Below are positions 1 through 13,000 of a DNA stretch of 24,288 nt, piece after piece. Source of the stretch: a virus; IMG/VR virus record IMGVR_UViG_3300030108_001282, positions 1 to 24,288 of that record; one strand, written 5' to 3'. The notes beneath the pieces were generated by a model. It did no database searches. It saw nothing but the letters and a program-made list of their open reading frames with translations, and was not told where the DNA came from. A program made the position numbers and the translations under genes. Position 1 is the first letter of the stretch, and each line of letters opens with the position of its first letter.

Positions 1-1069
1 ATCTAGCGGTATTTCTCTTGTAACTGCTGAAACACCCTCTAGTGGTGGAGACGAAATTGAGAGTGTTGACTCTGTTAAGAAGTTTGCACCGCAAATTTAT
101 GCTACTCAAAACCGTGCTTTGACCTCAAATGACTACGAAATTCTAATTCCTAACAAAATTTACCCAGAAACCGAGTCAATTTCAGTTTATGGGGGTGAAG
201 AATTGGTTCCTCCACAGTATGGAAAGGTTTTTATTAGTATAAAACCAAGAACTGGAGACTTTGTTCCTAATGCAATTAAGGAAAATATCAAAAGAGACCT
301 CAGAAAATACTCTGTAGCGGGAATTGTGCCCGAAATTCTCGATCTCAAGTATCTCTACCTTGAGACTGATAGTAATGTTTACTATAATACCAGTCTTGCA
401 CCCAATTCAATGCTGGTTTCATCAACAATTTTGAACAATATTAACAAATTAGCTGCTTCTGCAGAGTTAAATAAGTATGGAGCAAGGTTTAAATACAGTA
501 AATTCCTTAAAGTTATCGATCAAAGTCATGAATCTGTAACCTCAAACGTCACAACAGTTGAAATGAGACGCGATTTAAGGTTAGCTATAGATCAATTTGC
601 TGAATATGCTATTGATTTTGGTAATCAGTTCCATATTTCGTCTATGGATGGGTTTAATATTCGTTCTAGTGGATTCAGAGTATTGGATATTGCTAATGAT
701 GTTTATCTTTATGACCTTCCAAATACTGATAAGAAGACAGGATCGCTTGGTTTATTCTCTTTAGATGCACCAGGTTCAACAACTCCAATGATTGAAAGGT
801 CAAATGTGGGTATTGTTAACTATGTTACTGGTAGAATTACTCTTAACCCTATTAATATTGTTTCTGGAAAAACAAAAGATGCTCAACAAATTCTAGAAAT
901 ATCCGTTGTTCCAGAATCAAATGACGTAATTGGATTACAGGATCTTTATTTGCAACTAGATACTAGTAATGTAGAAATGGTTGTTGATGAAATCGCATCA
1001 GGTGCAGACCCATCAGGATCAACATATACAGTTACATCAAGTTATACAGACAGAAAGATTGTAAGATAA
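1..1069 (+). CDS. gp6: Baseplate wedge subunit gp6, C-terminal part (5' end outside window)
   Basis: The frame is open from base 2 to the TAA at 1067-1069, giving 355 visible residues, so the true start lies upstream. gp6 forms the inner wedge ring of the T4-type baseplate around the hub; T4 gp6 is about 660 residues. The recognisable block is near the left edge: APQIYATQNRALTSNDYE, followed by the IYPETESISVYGGEELVPP and GKVFISIKPR motifs, which are typical of gp6/baseplate-J-like wedge proteins. Further on, a GIVNYVTGRITL segment fits the same family. A TTG at 119 could be read as a start, but it falls inside the conserved block (the L of NRALTSNDY) and is not the real start. Only 3 nt separate the stop from the next ATG, so it is probably co-transcribed with gene 7, as in T4. 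The family call is from remembered motifs. Confidence 0.85.
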   Translation, partial: SSGISLVTAETPSSGGDEIESVDSVKKFAPQIYATQNRALTSNDYEILIPNKIYPETESISVYGGEELVPPQYGKVFISIKPRTGDFVPNAIKENIKRDLRKYSVAGIVPEILDLKYLYLETDSNVYYNTSLAPNSMLVSSTILNNINKLAASAELNKYGARFKYSKFLKVIDQSHESVTSNVTTVEMRRDLRLAIDQFAEYAIDFGNQFHISSMDGFNIRSSGFRVLDIANDVYLYDLPNTDKKTGSLGLFSLDAPGSTTPMIERSNVGIVNYVTGRITLNPINIVSGKTKDAQQILEISVVPESNDVIGLQDLYLQLDTSNVEMVVDEIASGADPSGSTYTVTSSYTDRKIVR

Positions 1070-1072
1070 CAC

Positions 1073-4000
1073 ATGACCGATAAAAGAGTTCAAATTAATA
1101 AGGTTGTCAAAGAACAACTCCCTAGTTACGTTAGGGATGATAGCCCTTTAGTCGGTGAATTCTTAAGTGCATACTATCAAGGTCAGGAATATCAAGGCGG
1201 CCCGATTGATATAATCAACAATCTAGACTCTTACATACAATTAAACAAATCAGGCACTCTAGTCGGTTTTACGACCCTCTCAAGTGCTGTTGGCCAGTTT
1301 GATCAAACCATATCTGTAAAGGATACTACTGGATTTCCAGATAATTATGGTTTATTGAAAATAGATGATGAAATAATCACATATACTGGATTAACAACAA
1401 ATTCATTTACTGGATGTATTCGCGGATTTAGTGGTATTACCTCTTTTAGTAATCCTGATGAACCAGAGGAATTTGTATTTTCATCATCCAAAGCAGGAGC
1501 TCATGCAGTTGGTGTTGGAACAAGTGGTGGTCAGGTTCATAATTTAAGTAATTTATTTTTAGAAGAATTTTTAAAGAAGTCTAAAAAACAATTTTTACCT
1601 GGTTTTCAAAAAGATTTATCTCCTACATTAAATCAACCACAATTTATTCGTCATTCAAAAGATTTTTATAACTCTAGGGGAACTGACGAGTCATTTAAAT
1701 TACTATTTAAATCATTATATAACGAAGAAGTAGATATTGTTAGACCTGCCGATTATGTAATTGCACCATCAGATGCCAATTACAGAAAAACTCGTGACAT
1801 TATAGTTGAGGCAATTCAAGGTGATCCAATGGATCTTGAAAATAAAACACTATTTCAAGACCCATTTGAAAACTTATCTAGAGCATATGGCCCCGTGTCA
1901 ATGGTCGAAAGGGTTAGAGTTGGTCTTTTAACTGAAACCTATTACAAAGTTAGTATTGATGCTTCATTTGGAACAGGTAGTTCTGATGAGTTGCTTTATG
2001 GTAATTTTGCTGTTCATGCCAATTCAAGAAATGTTGGTGTAGTTGGAGCAGCACAAACTTTTATTGATGTTGATTCAACTATAGGTTTTCCTGATAATGG
2101 AACTTTAACATTTAAATATCAAAATGGAACTGTAGGAGTCTGCACATACTCTAGCACAAACATAACTCAGTTTTTGGGTATAAGCACAACTGGTATTACC
2201 ACTACTATTAAGGATGCTACACCAATTAGACAAAATACCTATGTTTATGCCTTGGGTCAAGCAAACAGCACCGCAGGGGTCACTACAGACGGTATACGAT
2301 GCAGAATAACAGGTGTGTTGGGTGGTATAGAACTTCCTGACACTTTCTATCAAAGAACAGGTGCAAAAGTAAAATTAAAATCTTTAGGTAAGATAGCAAA
2401 AGTAACTGATTTTCAGTCAAATAACTGGATATTTAATATTCAACCAAAATATAATGTAGATACTATTACACTACAAGATGCTTCAGGCCCAACTTACGAA
2501 GTAACTACAAAAGATTTTCATAGAATAAGAATAAATGATACAATATCAGTTCAAACATCAACTGGAGATTTAACTGGCAGTTATGTTGTCACTGATGTTC
2601 TATCAGATGAAGCTGGATCTCAACCGAATAAAATCAGAATGCAGGGATCTGCAATAAGTGATCTTACTGCAGTTCTTTCAATAAGAAAACTTCTTTCAAA
2701 ACCTAATTCTGATGGAAGTAGTGTAGATGATAATCACCAACATTTAAATGATTTTACTGCTAATGTTCAAAATGTTTATATGGAAGAAGTGGGATATGCT
2801 CACACTCTTTCTAAACTTAAGAACTTAATTGCATCTAACTCTCTACCAACATATGGATCTGATCATAAGTTAAATCCAAGCACTCAGAAAATTAAATTAT
2901 CTGGAACATTTAATGGTGGAGCCACAACCATTGCAATTACAAGTGGAGATAATGATCACAACTTCTTTAGTGGTGATGCCATTTATTATACACCACAAAA
3001 ACAATCTGACGGAACTATTGATAGTTTTCTTTTCAGTGAAGGATTATATTTTGTAGAACGTGTAGATAAAAATAATATAAAGTTAGCAAAATCTAGATCA
3101 AACTTATATAACGGTAATTATCAAAAGGTTTCTGAAGCCACTGTTACAACAACCATTGTAGATAATACTTTTGAGAAATACGAATTTCATAGAAAAATTA
3201 TTCAACCACAAAAACTGTTTAGAGAAATCGACATGCCAGTTTATGATGGTAAGAAATATAAAACAAGAATTGGATATAATGGTATTTTAATTAATGGTGT
3301 TGAAGTATTAAGTTATAAGTCTCAAGATCTTTGTTACTATGGTGAGATTAAATCAATTGATGTAACTGGTGGTGGTAGAAAGTATGATGTTATAAATCCA
3401 CCTCAGTTAGCGATTAACGATGGTGTGGGAGCAGGTGCTACAGGATATGTTGCAACCAGAGGTAGCTTACAAGAAATATTAATTGAAGATCCAGGTTTTG
3501 ATTATCTTGATATTCCTAAAGTATCAATAAGTGGAGGAAATGGAAGTGGTGCTGTTGCTGAGTGTAAGATGGTTACAGTTCCTCATCAGGTGGTGTTTAA
3601 TTCTGGTTCAGGATCTCAAACTATAGTTGTAAAAGGATCTGATGATTTTAACGTAGGATTTTTAACTTATCATAAATTTAGAAATCATGAGCAAGTTATA
3701 TACGATACATTTGGGGAAAAGGCATTAGCAGGATTAAGCACTGGTGCAGTATATTATGTTAATACCTCTACTCCTACTGGTATGACAGAAATTGATACAT
3801 GGGTGGGATATGCAGGAAATACTTGGTATCCACAAAAAACAATTAGACTTCATAGAAACTTAGATGAAGCAGTTATTGGTATCAATACTATAGCTTTCAC
3901 TGCTGCTGGTGAAGGAAATCATCAGTTCAGATCTTTCAAAGGTAAATTGCAAGTTGGTAGTATAAATGTATTAGAATCTGGTGAGGGATATGAGAATAAA

Positions 4001-7000
4001 CTTAAAACCTGTGAACCAACTGGTATTAATACTGCACTTGATAGAATCACCATTAGCAACCATGATTATAAGACAGGTGAGATTGTAACTTATACTCCTG
4101 ACTCTGGTGGAACTGCTATTGAGGGTCTTTCGAGCGATAAAAAATATTATGTTTCTGTTATAGATGAAAATACATTTAAGTTATCAAATGTAGGTCTTGG
4201 AACGACTGCAAAAGATTTTTATTTTAAGACAAAACAATATCAACGTTTAAATTCAATTGGAGTAGGAACTCATAGTTTTAATTATGATCCAATTGTAGTA
4301 AAAGTTGAGGGTATTGTTGGTATAAGTTCGATAGAGGGTAATACTTTCCAATGTGTTCCTCAACCACTGTTTAGAGGTGAGGTTACATCTGTTCATTTGA
4401 CAAATGGTGGTGTTGGATATGGTGCATCCGAAATACTTAACTTTAATAGACAACCTAGAGTTGACTTATACAGTGGAGTAAGTGGTGAATTATTACCCGT
4501 TGTTGCTAACGGTCAAATTATTGATGTCGCGATTCAAAACAGAGGTCAATCTTATAATACACCACCCAGTATTTCAGTCACAGGTGTTGGAACTGGTGCA
4601 GAATTAGTTCCAGAGATAGTGGATGGTGAAATTAGAAATATTAAGATAATCAAGGCTGGTGTTGGATATGGTGCATCTACAACATCACTTAATGTCATTG
4701 CTGCTGGTGAATTTGCTATTTTCAATACTAATTTACAAACATGGCAAGTAAACGAGGTTAGAAAAAACTTCACAAATATTGATAGTTCTGATGTATTCAT
4801 AGAGAAACCAACACAACTTAGTCGTGAGCTACAATGTTCACATGCATATGTGCCAAGAGGTTTAAGAAAGGTTTTATATCAAAACAATTCAGATGGAGAT
4901 CCATTAGTTGGAACTAGAGATCTAGCTTTATCAAGTGGTGTAGAACAAAACAGAACACAACACTCACCAATTATTGGTTGGTCATATGATGGTCTTCCAA
5001 TATATGGCCCATATGCATATGAAAAGAGCACTGGTGGATCAGTTGTTCAACTTAATTCTGGTTATTCTGTTGATCTAAAAACTAATAGACCTCCCACTAG
5101 CGTTTTCCCACAAGAATTCTTTATAGAAGACTTTACATGGAATAGTAACACTGATGAAACTTATCTTGATGAAAACAATGGAAGATATGGTGTAACTCCC
5201 GAATATCCAAATGGAACATATGCTTATTTTGCTACTCTTGAATCAACAGTAACATCAGATTCTAGTGATCCATTCAACAACTTTAAAAAACCAAAATTCC
5301 CATATTTGATAGGTGAAAACTTTAATGGTCAACCAAATGAATTTAATTTCTTATCTAGGAGTAATCAAGATGAAATTGATCTTAATGAAACTGGTTGGGT
5401 AAGAAATACTGAACCATATGAATTACTTCAAGATGATAGTTCTTATGATTATGTAAGTCAATCATATAAGTATGTTACTCAAGAAGGTTCTATTGTTTAT
5501 GCTTCCGAAGGATCTGTAGAAAAAATTGGTATTGTAACTGGAGGTTCCTCATATCAGGTTGGCGATAAACTCGTATTTGAAGAAAAAGTTGCTGAAAACT
5601 TTGAAACAGTTGGAAAAGTATCTAGGGTGACAGGGCCTGGTATTGGAACTATTTCAGTTACTAATACAAAATTACAAAATGTTGAATTTTATCCTGCTGA
5701 TGAAAGAGGAAGATTCGTTGGTGTTCATACTACCCCATTAAATTTACAAAATGGTGATAAAGTTTTTGTGTCTGGAATGTCAACCACTAGTTCTAGACTT
5801 GGCCAAAAAACTTATAGTATTGGAATAACATCATCAAAACTATTATTATCTGAAGATATACCAAAAGTTTCTGTTACTGGATTAGTCACATTCTTTAGTG
5901 TTCAAGGTAAATTACCTTCTCCAAATTCAAATCTCAACAGTCTCAATTTAAGAGAAAATGATATTTTAAAAGTTGGAACTGGAGATCAATTAGAGACAGT
6001 TAAAGTATTAAATATAGACTCTGCTAACTCTAGAATAAGAGTATTAAGAAATCAGAATGAGTTAGACGATAGCACTGGTATTGGAGCAACTCATCCAATA
6101 GGAACAACGATAGAAGAAGATCCTAGAAAATTTAAAATTGATGTTGGTTTTACCACTACGTTTGATAATGAAGTTGATTTTGAATACTACTTTAATCCTG
6201 TAGAATCTGTAGGTGTTGGAACAACTGCTGGGCCTGGAATAGGAACAACAGCTACAATTAGCAACGCTGCTGGTGGAAGAAATTCAGTATTCATACCAAC
6301 AAGATCTATATTCTTACCAAATCATAAATTTAAAACTGGAGATCAGGTAACATATCATAGAAACACTGGTAATCCTATAGGTATCGCAACTAACCGTGCT
6401 AGAGCTAATTTATTTGCATCGGGTAATAATTTAGTTAATCTTGGTGCAAATCATAATACAGAATTTATGCCACTATTTGTAGCTAAATTATCTGACGATT
6501 TAATTGGTTTATCAACTGTTAGAATTGGTGTAGGAACTACTGGTGGTGGTATAGATCCAGAGGATGTATTTACTGGTGTTGGGCATACTATTAAACAACA
6601 AAGTTTAGTATACTTTACAGGTATCGGAACTGGCACATACCATAGTCTTAGAAGAAAATATAATGACACAGTAACAGGATCGATAGAGAAAAATTTAATC
6701 ACCGTATCAACTGCTAGTAGTCATGGTTTAGAACATAATGATAAAGTATTTTTATCTGTAAATGCTGGTAAGACTACGACTGTTCCTATCAAATACAATA
6801 AAGCAAATAGAAAATTAATTGCAAGAACTCTAGATTTTACCGCATCTGGTATTACCACTTCAGGATCTATAATTAACGATCCTGGTTCGATTGAAATAGT
6901 GGGTCATGAGATGGTCACTGGTCAAAGAGTTATTCTCACAGCAAATACAGCAATAGCTGGTTTAACTAATGATGAAGAGTATTTTGTATATGTTGTTGAT

Positions 7001-10000
7001 AAAGATAAAATTAAATTATGTGCTAATAGATTTGAAACAAGACAAAGTAGACCTAAGTTCGTTACAGTTGGTAGTGCTGGCACTGGTGGAGTATTTAATT
7101 TAGTTAATCCACCATTAGAGTTTTATAGAAATGGAACTGTAGTGTTTGACTTATCGGATTCATCTTTATCATACATCAAGATTACAGATACGTTACCTGC
7201 ATTTGATTTAGAACTCTATACAGACTACAATTTTATTCACAAATACACATCAAATGAACAGTCATCAACATTCAATGTAAGTAGAAGTGGAACGGTTGGT
7301 ATAGATGGAAAACTAACATTAACATATAATCAAAATACTCCAAGATTACTTTATTATAACTTAGTTGCAAATACATCTTCTGATAATCCTGACATAAACA
7401 AAGAACTTGTTTTAGATAAAGAAATTATAGGAAATAATTCAATATCATTTAAAGATAGTCGTTATGCAGGTCAGTTTAATATTCTTGCAAATTCAACAAA
7501 TACATTTACATATGATTTAAATAGATTTCCTGAAGAAGAATCATATACAAGTTCAAGCACAACTATTTTAAGTTATAATACTACATCTAAAACTGCTTAT
7601 GGCCCAATAGCAGCAGTTTCATTGTCTGAAAAAGGAAAAGGATATACTAGATTACCTGGTGTATCTACTGTAACCTCTGACACAGGAACAGGTGCTATTT
7701 TAGAAGCATCTAGCACATCAATAGGTGTTCCTCAAACTACAAAAATTGATAACATTGGTTTTGATTATCCATCAGACTTTACATTAAGACCTCAATCAAA
7801 ACTTCCGCAAATTATTAAAATTTCAGCACTATCTGGTTTAAAACGTGTTGGAATTACATCTTATGGTAGAGGTTATAATCACCCACCAACATTAGTTGTT
7901 CTTGATGGTCTTACCAGACAAAAAGATAATGATGTTGATTTAGTCTATAATTTGACAACTCCTGATACACCTGGTTATGTTGATATTATTGAAAATACTT
8001 ACGGTTTATCTAACGTAACTCCTATTATTGTTCCTGTTAATAATCCTAATGGAATTAGAGTTACAAATCTTGTTTATGATTCATCTACAGAAACTGTTGC
8101 TGCAACATTAAAAGTTGCTTATAGTCTTGCATCAGAATTTCCTATAGAAGTGGGTGATAAACTTTTAGTTGAAAATGCTAGTGTTGGAGTTGGATCTACA
8201 GGAAAAGGATATAATTCTGAAGGATATGATTTTAGAACCTTTGAAGTTACACAAGTTCACCAGAATTTAGGTAACGTTGGTATAGTAACTTATAGTATGT
8301 CTGGTTTAGTTGCAAGTGGTGAAATACCTGGTACTTTTAATACCCTATTATCATCAGCAATATTAGTAAGAGAAAGAGATTTTCCACAATTCTCTGCTGA
8401 ATTGCAACCAAACACATTCAATACGAAAGAAACATTGGTATCTGAAACCAGTGTTGGCCCAGTTTCTGGTGTTGTTGCAGAATATGATCCTGCAAGTCAA
8501 TGGTTAACCATAGAAGCAGCTAGCGATTTTGAAGTTGGTAAACTAATCGAATCTGAAGTGACAGGTGCAAAAGGAACTGTATCTGACATAATTCTTACTT
8601 TTGATACTAATTTCTTAGTTGATTATTTCTCAATGGTCAATAATGGATGGGAATACGAAACAGGTTTCTTAAGCAACGTATTACAAGTAACTCATGATAA
8701 TGAATACTATCAAAGGTTTGCATATGCGATTAAATCTAGAGTATTCATGGATAAATGGAAAGATATCGTTAATACTTTAACTCACACTGCAGGATTCCAA
8801 AAGTTTAGTAATCTTCAATTAGAATCAACTTTACCAGTTGATCAAAAAACAGATTTAGTAGTAGGCCTTGCTGGAACTGTAACTGGTGTTATTGATTTAA
8901 TTGGAAAAGAAAGTTTGCATGAAGTTGATAACTTTGATTTAGCTACAGAAAATTTAAAATCAAGATCTCCTGCATCTGGTAATCTATCTGATGAAATTAC
9001 TTTCCAAAACCGTATCTTAATTGACTATGCTGAGTCTGTAGGAAATAGAGTTATTACTATTGACAATATTAGTGATCAATTTAATGATTTACCAAGAACA
9101 ACAGCATTCTCTGAGGTGGGTAGATTTTCAATTGCAGGTAATAAAGAAAATAGATTTATGGTGTATGTGAAGGATAGTTTATTTGAAGGTGAAAGACAAT
9201 TAATGATGGTTAACGCTTTGTTTGATCCTGTTAGTGGTCAATCAATGATTAACCAGTATGGTCAAGTAGATACTGTAAGAGATCTTGGATCTATGGATTC
9301 TGCTGTTGATGGAAATGAAGCAGTTCTTAATTTCTTCCCTAATAAGAGTGAGTTTAACAACTACAATGTAACAACACTTTCATACAACCTTAATGAACTT
9401 GTTGGAAGTGGAACAACACAAATTGTAGGTTTATCAACTTCCATAGTAAACCGTTCTAATCCTGGCATAGGAACCACAGCACTTGTTCATATTGGTGCTG
9501 CAACAACATTAGCTGGATCTTCTCATGCTGGTGATGAGGTTGAGGTAATCATAGCCACTGTGGGAACCGCATCTACGGATGGTGGAGTTTTTAACACAGG
9601 ATTGGGAACAGCTAGAAGTGATGAATTATATAATCCTAGATCTGCCAAAATGATTGTCTCTGTGGCAACAAGTGAAGGAACTGTTGAATATAATGAATTG
9701 AGTATGATCATGCATCAAAATCCTGTAGGTTTAGGATCTACTGTTGCATTTGAGCAGTATGGTCAATTAACAATTCATAATAGAAGAGATTCTCTTGCTG
9801 CAGAACCATTAGGAACATTTAGACCACATATTGTTGGTCTTGGAAGCACTGCTCAAATTAAAGTTGGATTTACACCGAGGGCTGGTATTGCAACTGCATA
9901 TATCAACTCGATTACCATAGGAATATCATCTGAAACTCGTGTTGGATTAGGAACTTTACCATTAAAAAATGGAGCATTAATTGCTCAATCATCCACAATC

Positions 10001-13000
10001 CCATCAAGATCTGCACCGTTCCCCGTGGGTGTTGGTAGTTATAGCGAAGAGTTTGATGCTGCATATGCATTAGTTCAAGTCAAGGATACTACAAATGATA
10101 GATATGAGTTCTCAGAGATTATGATGATTGACGATGATACTCGTGTATTCATGACAGAGTATGGAAATATTATAACTGGAGCGAGTGTTAATGCAAATGC
10201 AACTGGTATAGGAACTATTGGTGGAAGAAGAGATGGATCAGATTGCTTTACAGAAATATCATACGTTCCAAATGCAAATACAGCTGTAGAAGTTAAAACA
10301 TTTATTCATGCTCTTAAAGTTCATGAGGATAATAATACTAATAAAATTGAATTGCAATCTGGATCTATTCAAACTAAGTTTGATGTATATGAGGGAACAT
10401 TCTTTGGATCTAAAACTAGTTTCCCAATATTAAATGAAACTAATCAGGTATTTAAGAAAGACTTTGATGGATCTAGCACTGACATAGTTAATTTAACAAA
10501 TAACACTATTAGTATTCCTAATCATTTCTTTGTAACTGGTGAGGAGGTTGAATATCGTATAAAACAACCTATAGTGGGATGCACAACCACAGGTGTTGGA
10601 GCGACTACAGATTCAATAGGAATCGCTGCTAGTACCTTTGTGATTCCGACTGGAATTGTAACAGTTTCATATATTCCCGATAAAGCTTTTATTATTAAAG
10701 TTAGTGATAGTTTAGTTAAACTTGCATCATCTGCAGAAAACGCACTTAAATCAATTGCAGTTCCATTAGATCTTACTGCTGTTGGTATAGGATCTTCACA
10801 TAGTTTAATAAGTAAGAACCAAAATACAAGAGCATTGATAGCGATTGATAATATCATTCAAAGCCCTATCGTGGGTACTGGAGTTACATCATCCCTTACT
10901 GCTAATTTTGCGAAGAGTGAGACGATAATGTCAACCTCTGGTATAACATCATTCTTTGCTGGTGATGTTATTAAAGTTGGTGTTGACACTACTGGAAGTG
11001 AGATGATGAAAGTTATATCTGTTAATCATGCTGGAGTGGCTAATGCCATGAGAGTTCATAGACAATGGATGGGAACGAAACTTTTGGATCATAATAATAA
11101 GGATCTTATCGAGAAGATGTCTGGTAATTATAATATTGTTGATAGCACTCTTAACTTTATTGAAGCACCAAAAGGTGGTAGACCCATAGGTGTTGGAAGC
11201 ACTGGCCTTCCATCAATGGATAGAGACTTTACTGGTATTACGACCACATCAAGTTTTAGTGGAAGAATATTTAATAGATCTGGTCTTGCTGGAGGAAACA
11301 TTGATGCTTACTCTAGAAACTATTCTATTGATGATATATCTCAAGAATTTACAGGTCAAAAAGAAGTATTCACTCTGAAATCAGATGGGGCAAATGTAAC
11401 TGGTATCGCCACAAACCTTGGTATTGTAATGGTGAATGGTATACTACAGGGTGCTGGAGATTTAAATGATTATACTCTATCTGAAGTTTCTGGAATTACA
11501 TCCATAACATTTACAGGATCTCCAGCATCTGTTGCTAATGATGTAAATACCGCGTCTGTTCCTGTTGGTGGAATTATTATATCAGTTGGATCAAGTGAAG
11601 GATTTGGATATCAAGCCCTAGTTGGTGCTGGTGCTACTATTGATTTTGATAATGCAGGTAAAGTTAAAACCGTTAGTATCGGTAATAGTGGTTCTGGTTA
11701 TAGAATACTCCCAGGCCCAGTGGGTATGGGAACAACATCAATTAGTGGTGTAGGAATAGCGACTGTTATTAATGTTGCTGTTGCCACATCCACTACTGGA
11801 GTTCCAGTTCTTTATAACATTGGAACTGCTGCTGTTCATAATGGTCGAATTGTAAGTATTGCTGTTACAAATACTGGTTCAATACCTGGCATAGGAACTA
11901 ATAATCCAATATTAGCTGGAACTAATGTGGGATATGGTGCTTCAACATTTACTGCTATAATTGATAAACCATTACCTTATCAAGATATTCCTCTTTGGTA
12001 TGAAAATACTCATTTCAACCCAGTTGGTGGTGGTGGATCACAGGCAAGAGCAAATATTACAGTTGGAGTTGGTACCACAGGAATTGGCAGTGTAATTGAT
12101 TTTGAAATTACAAATACAGGATATGGTTATGGTATTGGTCATACTTTAACTGTTCCTACATTTAGATCTGCACCAGTTGGAACATCAACAGATAAACCTG
12201 TAAGTGCATATGCGATACCAGTTGATGATCCAAGCAAACCATTTAAACCTTTCCAGATAACAGTTCAGAAAGTTCACTATGATGAATTCAATATGTGGAC
12301 AATGGGTGAATTACAGGCTCTTGATGATTTCTCAAGTCTATTCAATGGAACTAGAAAACAATTCCCACTTACAGTTGCTGGAGAAGCATTTGCTATACAA
12401 GCAAGAACTGGTTCAAACATAGTTGTGCAGAATACCATTATTCTAACAATAAATGATGTTTTACAAGTGCCAGGTGAAGGTTATGAGTTTGATGGTGGTG
12501 GAACAATAACATTCACAGAAGCACCAAATGCAACTGACGTAATGAGAATGTTCTTCTATAGAGGAACTGGTGGTGCTGACGTTGTTGACAGAGATATTAT
12601 TGAAACTGTAAAAGTTGGTGATGATTTACAATTAGGATATAATCCAACTTATAACACAAGAACTTTCCTTGAATTTCCTAGAGCAGTTCATGAAATCAAA
12701 TCATCTGATACTGTTGTAACTAATCAATATTATGGAAGAGGTTTAGGTGATAGTGATACTGAAAGAAGACCTGTTAAATGGTATAGACAATTAGAAGATA
12801 GGTTTATTGATGGAAAAATTGTTCGTAAAGATAGACCACTATACGAACCTAAGTTATTCCCAACCTCATATTTAATTCAACCAGTTGGTGTTGGTCAAAC
12901 AGAGATATTCATTGATAGTTGCAAACCATTCTTTAATCCTGAAAATGAGAATCCTTCAGACAGAGGTTTCCAAAAAGAAATTCAAATAGTTAATGCAAGT

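Larger units (their letters stand above)
2951..10760 (+). repeat. Dispersed H-x3-TGD...YYV...D...KLA protein repeats in gp7
   Basis: At least six copies of one module can be read in gp7. Each starts with an N/D-H-x-F/Y-x-T/S-G-D/E-x-V pattern, at residues 629 (DHNFFSGDAIYY), 872 (NHEQVIYD, degenerate), 997 (NHDYKTGEIVTY), 1751 (NHKFKTGDQVTY), 1945 (GHEMVTGQRVIL) and 3151 (NHFFVTGEEVEY). Most then show a G-L-x-x-x-x-x-YYV/YFV strand and a D-x-x-x-x-KLA/KLS strand about 30-45 residues later. A partial copy is SSHGLEHNDKVFL at H1884. They are probably small beta-sandwich units. The range given spans first to last copy; the copies are not contiguous. Confidence 0.7.

Noticed and set aside
119-1069. 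TTG start at 119 giving a 316-residue protein
   Set aside because: The frame is open from the left edge and the TTG codes for the leucine in the conserved NRALTSNDY block, so the gene starts upstream of the window.
10522-10857. Open frame of 111 codons on the minus strand, and similar shorter ones (for example 6451-6702, 12982-13239)
   Set aside because: They lie inside gp7 and are rich in Val, Pro and Thr because the antisense of GGT-GTT-GGA-ACT reads as such codons. No ribosome-binding site or recognisable domain.
11190-11378. Open frame of 62 codons on the plus strand in another phase
   Set aside because: It is wholly inside gp7, whose frame here carries continuous repeat-type sequence; leucine-rich composition is a frame artefact.
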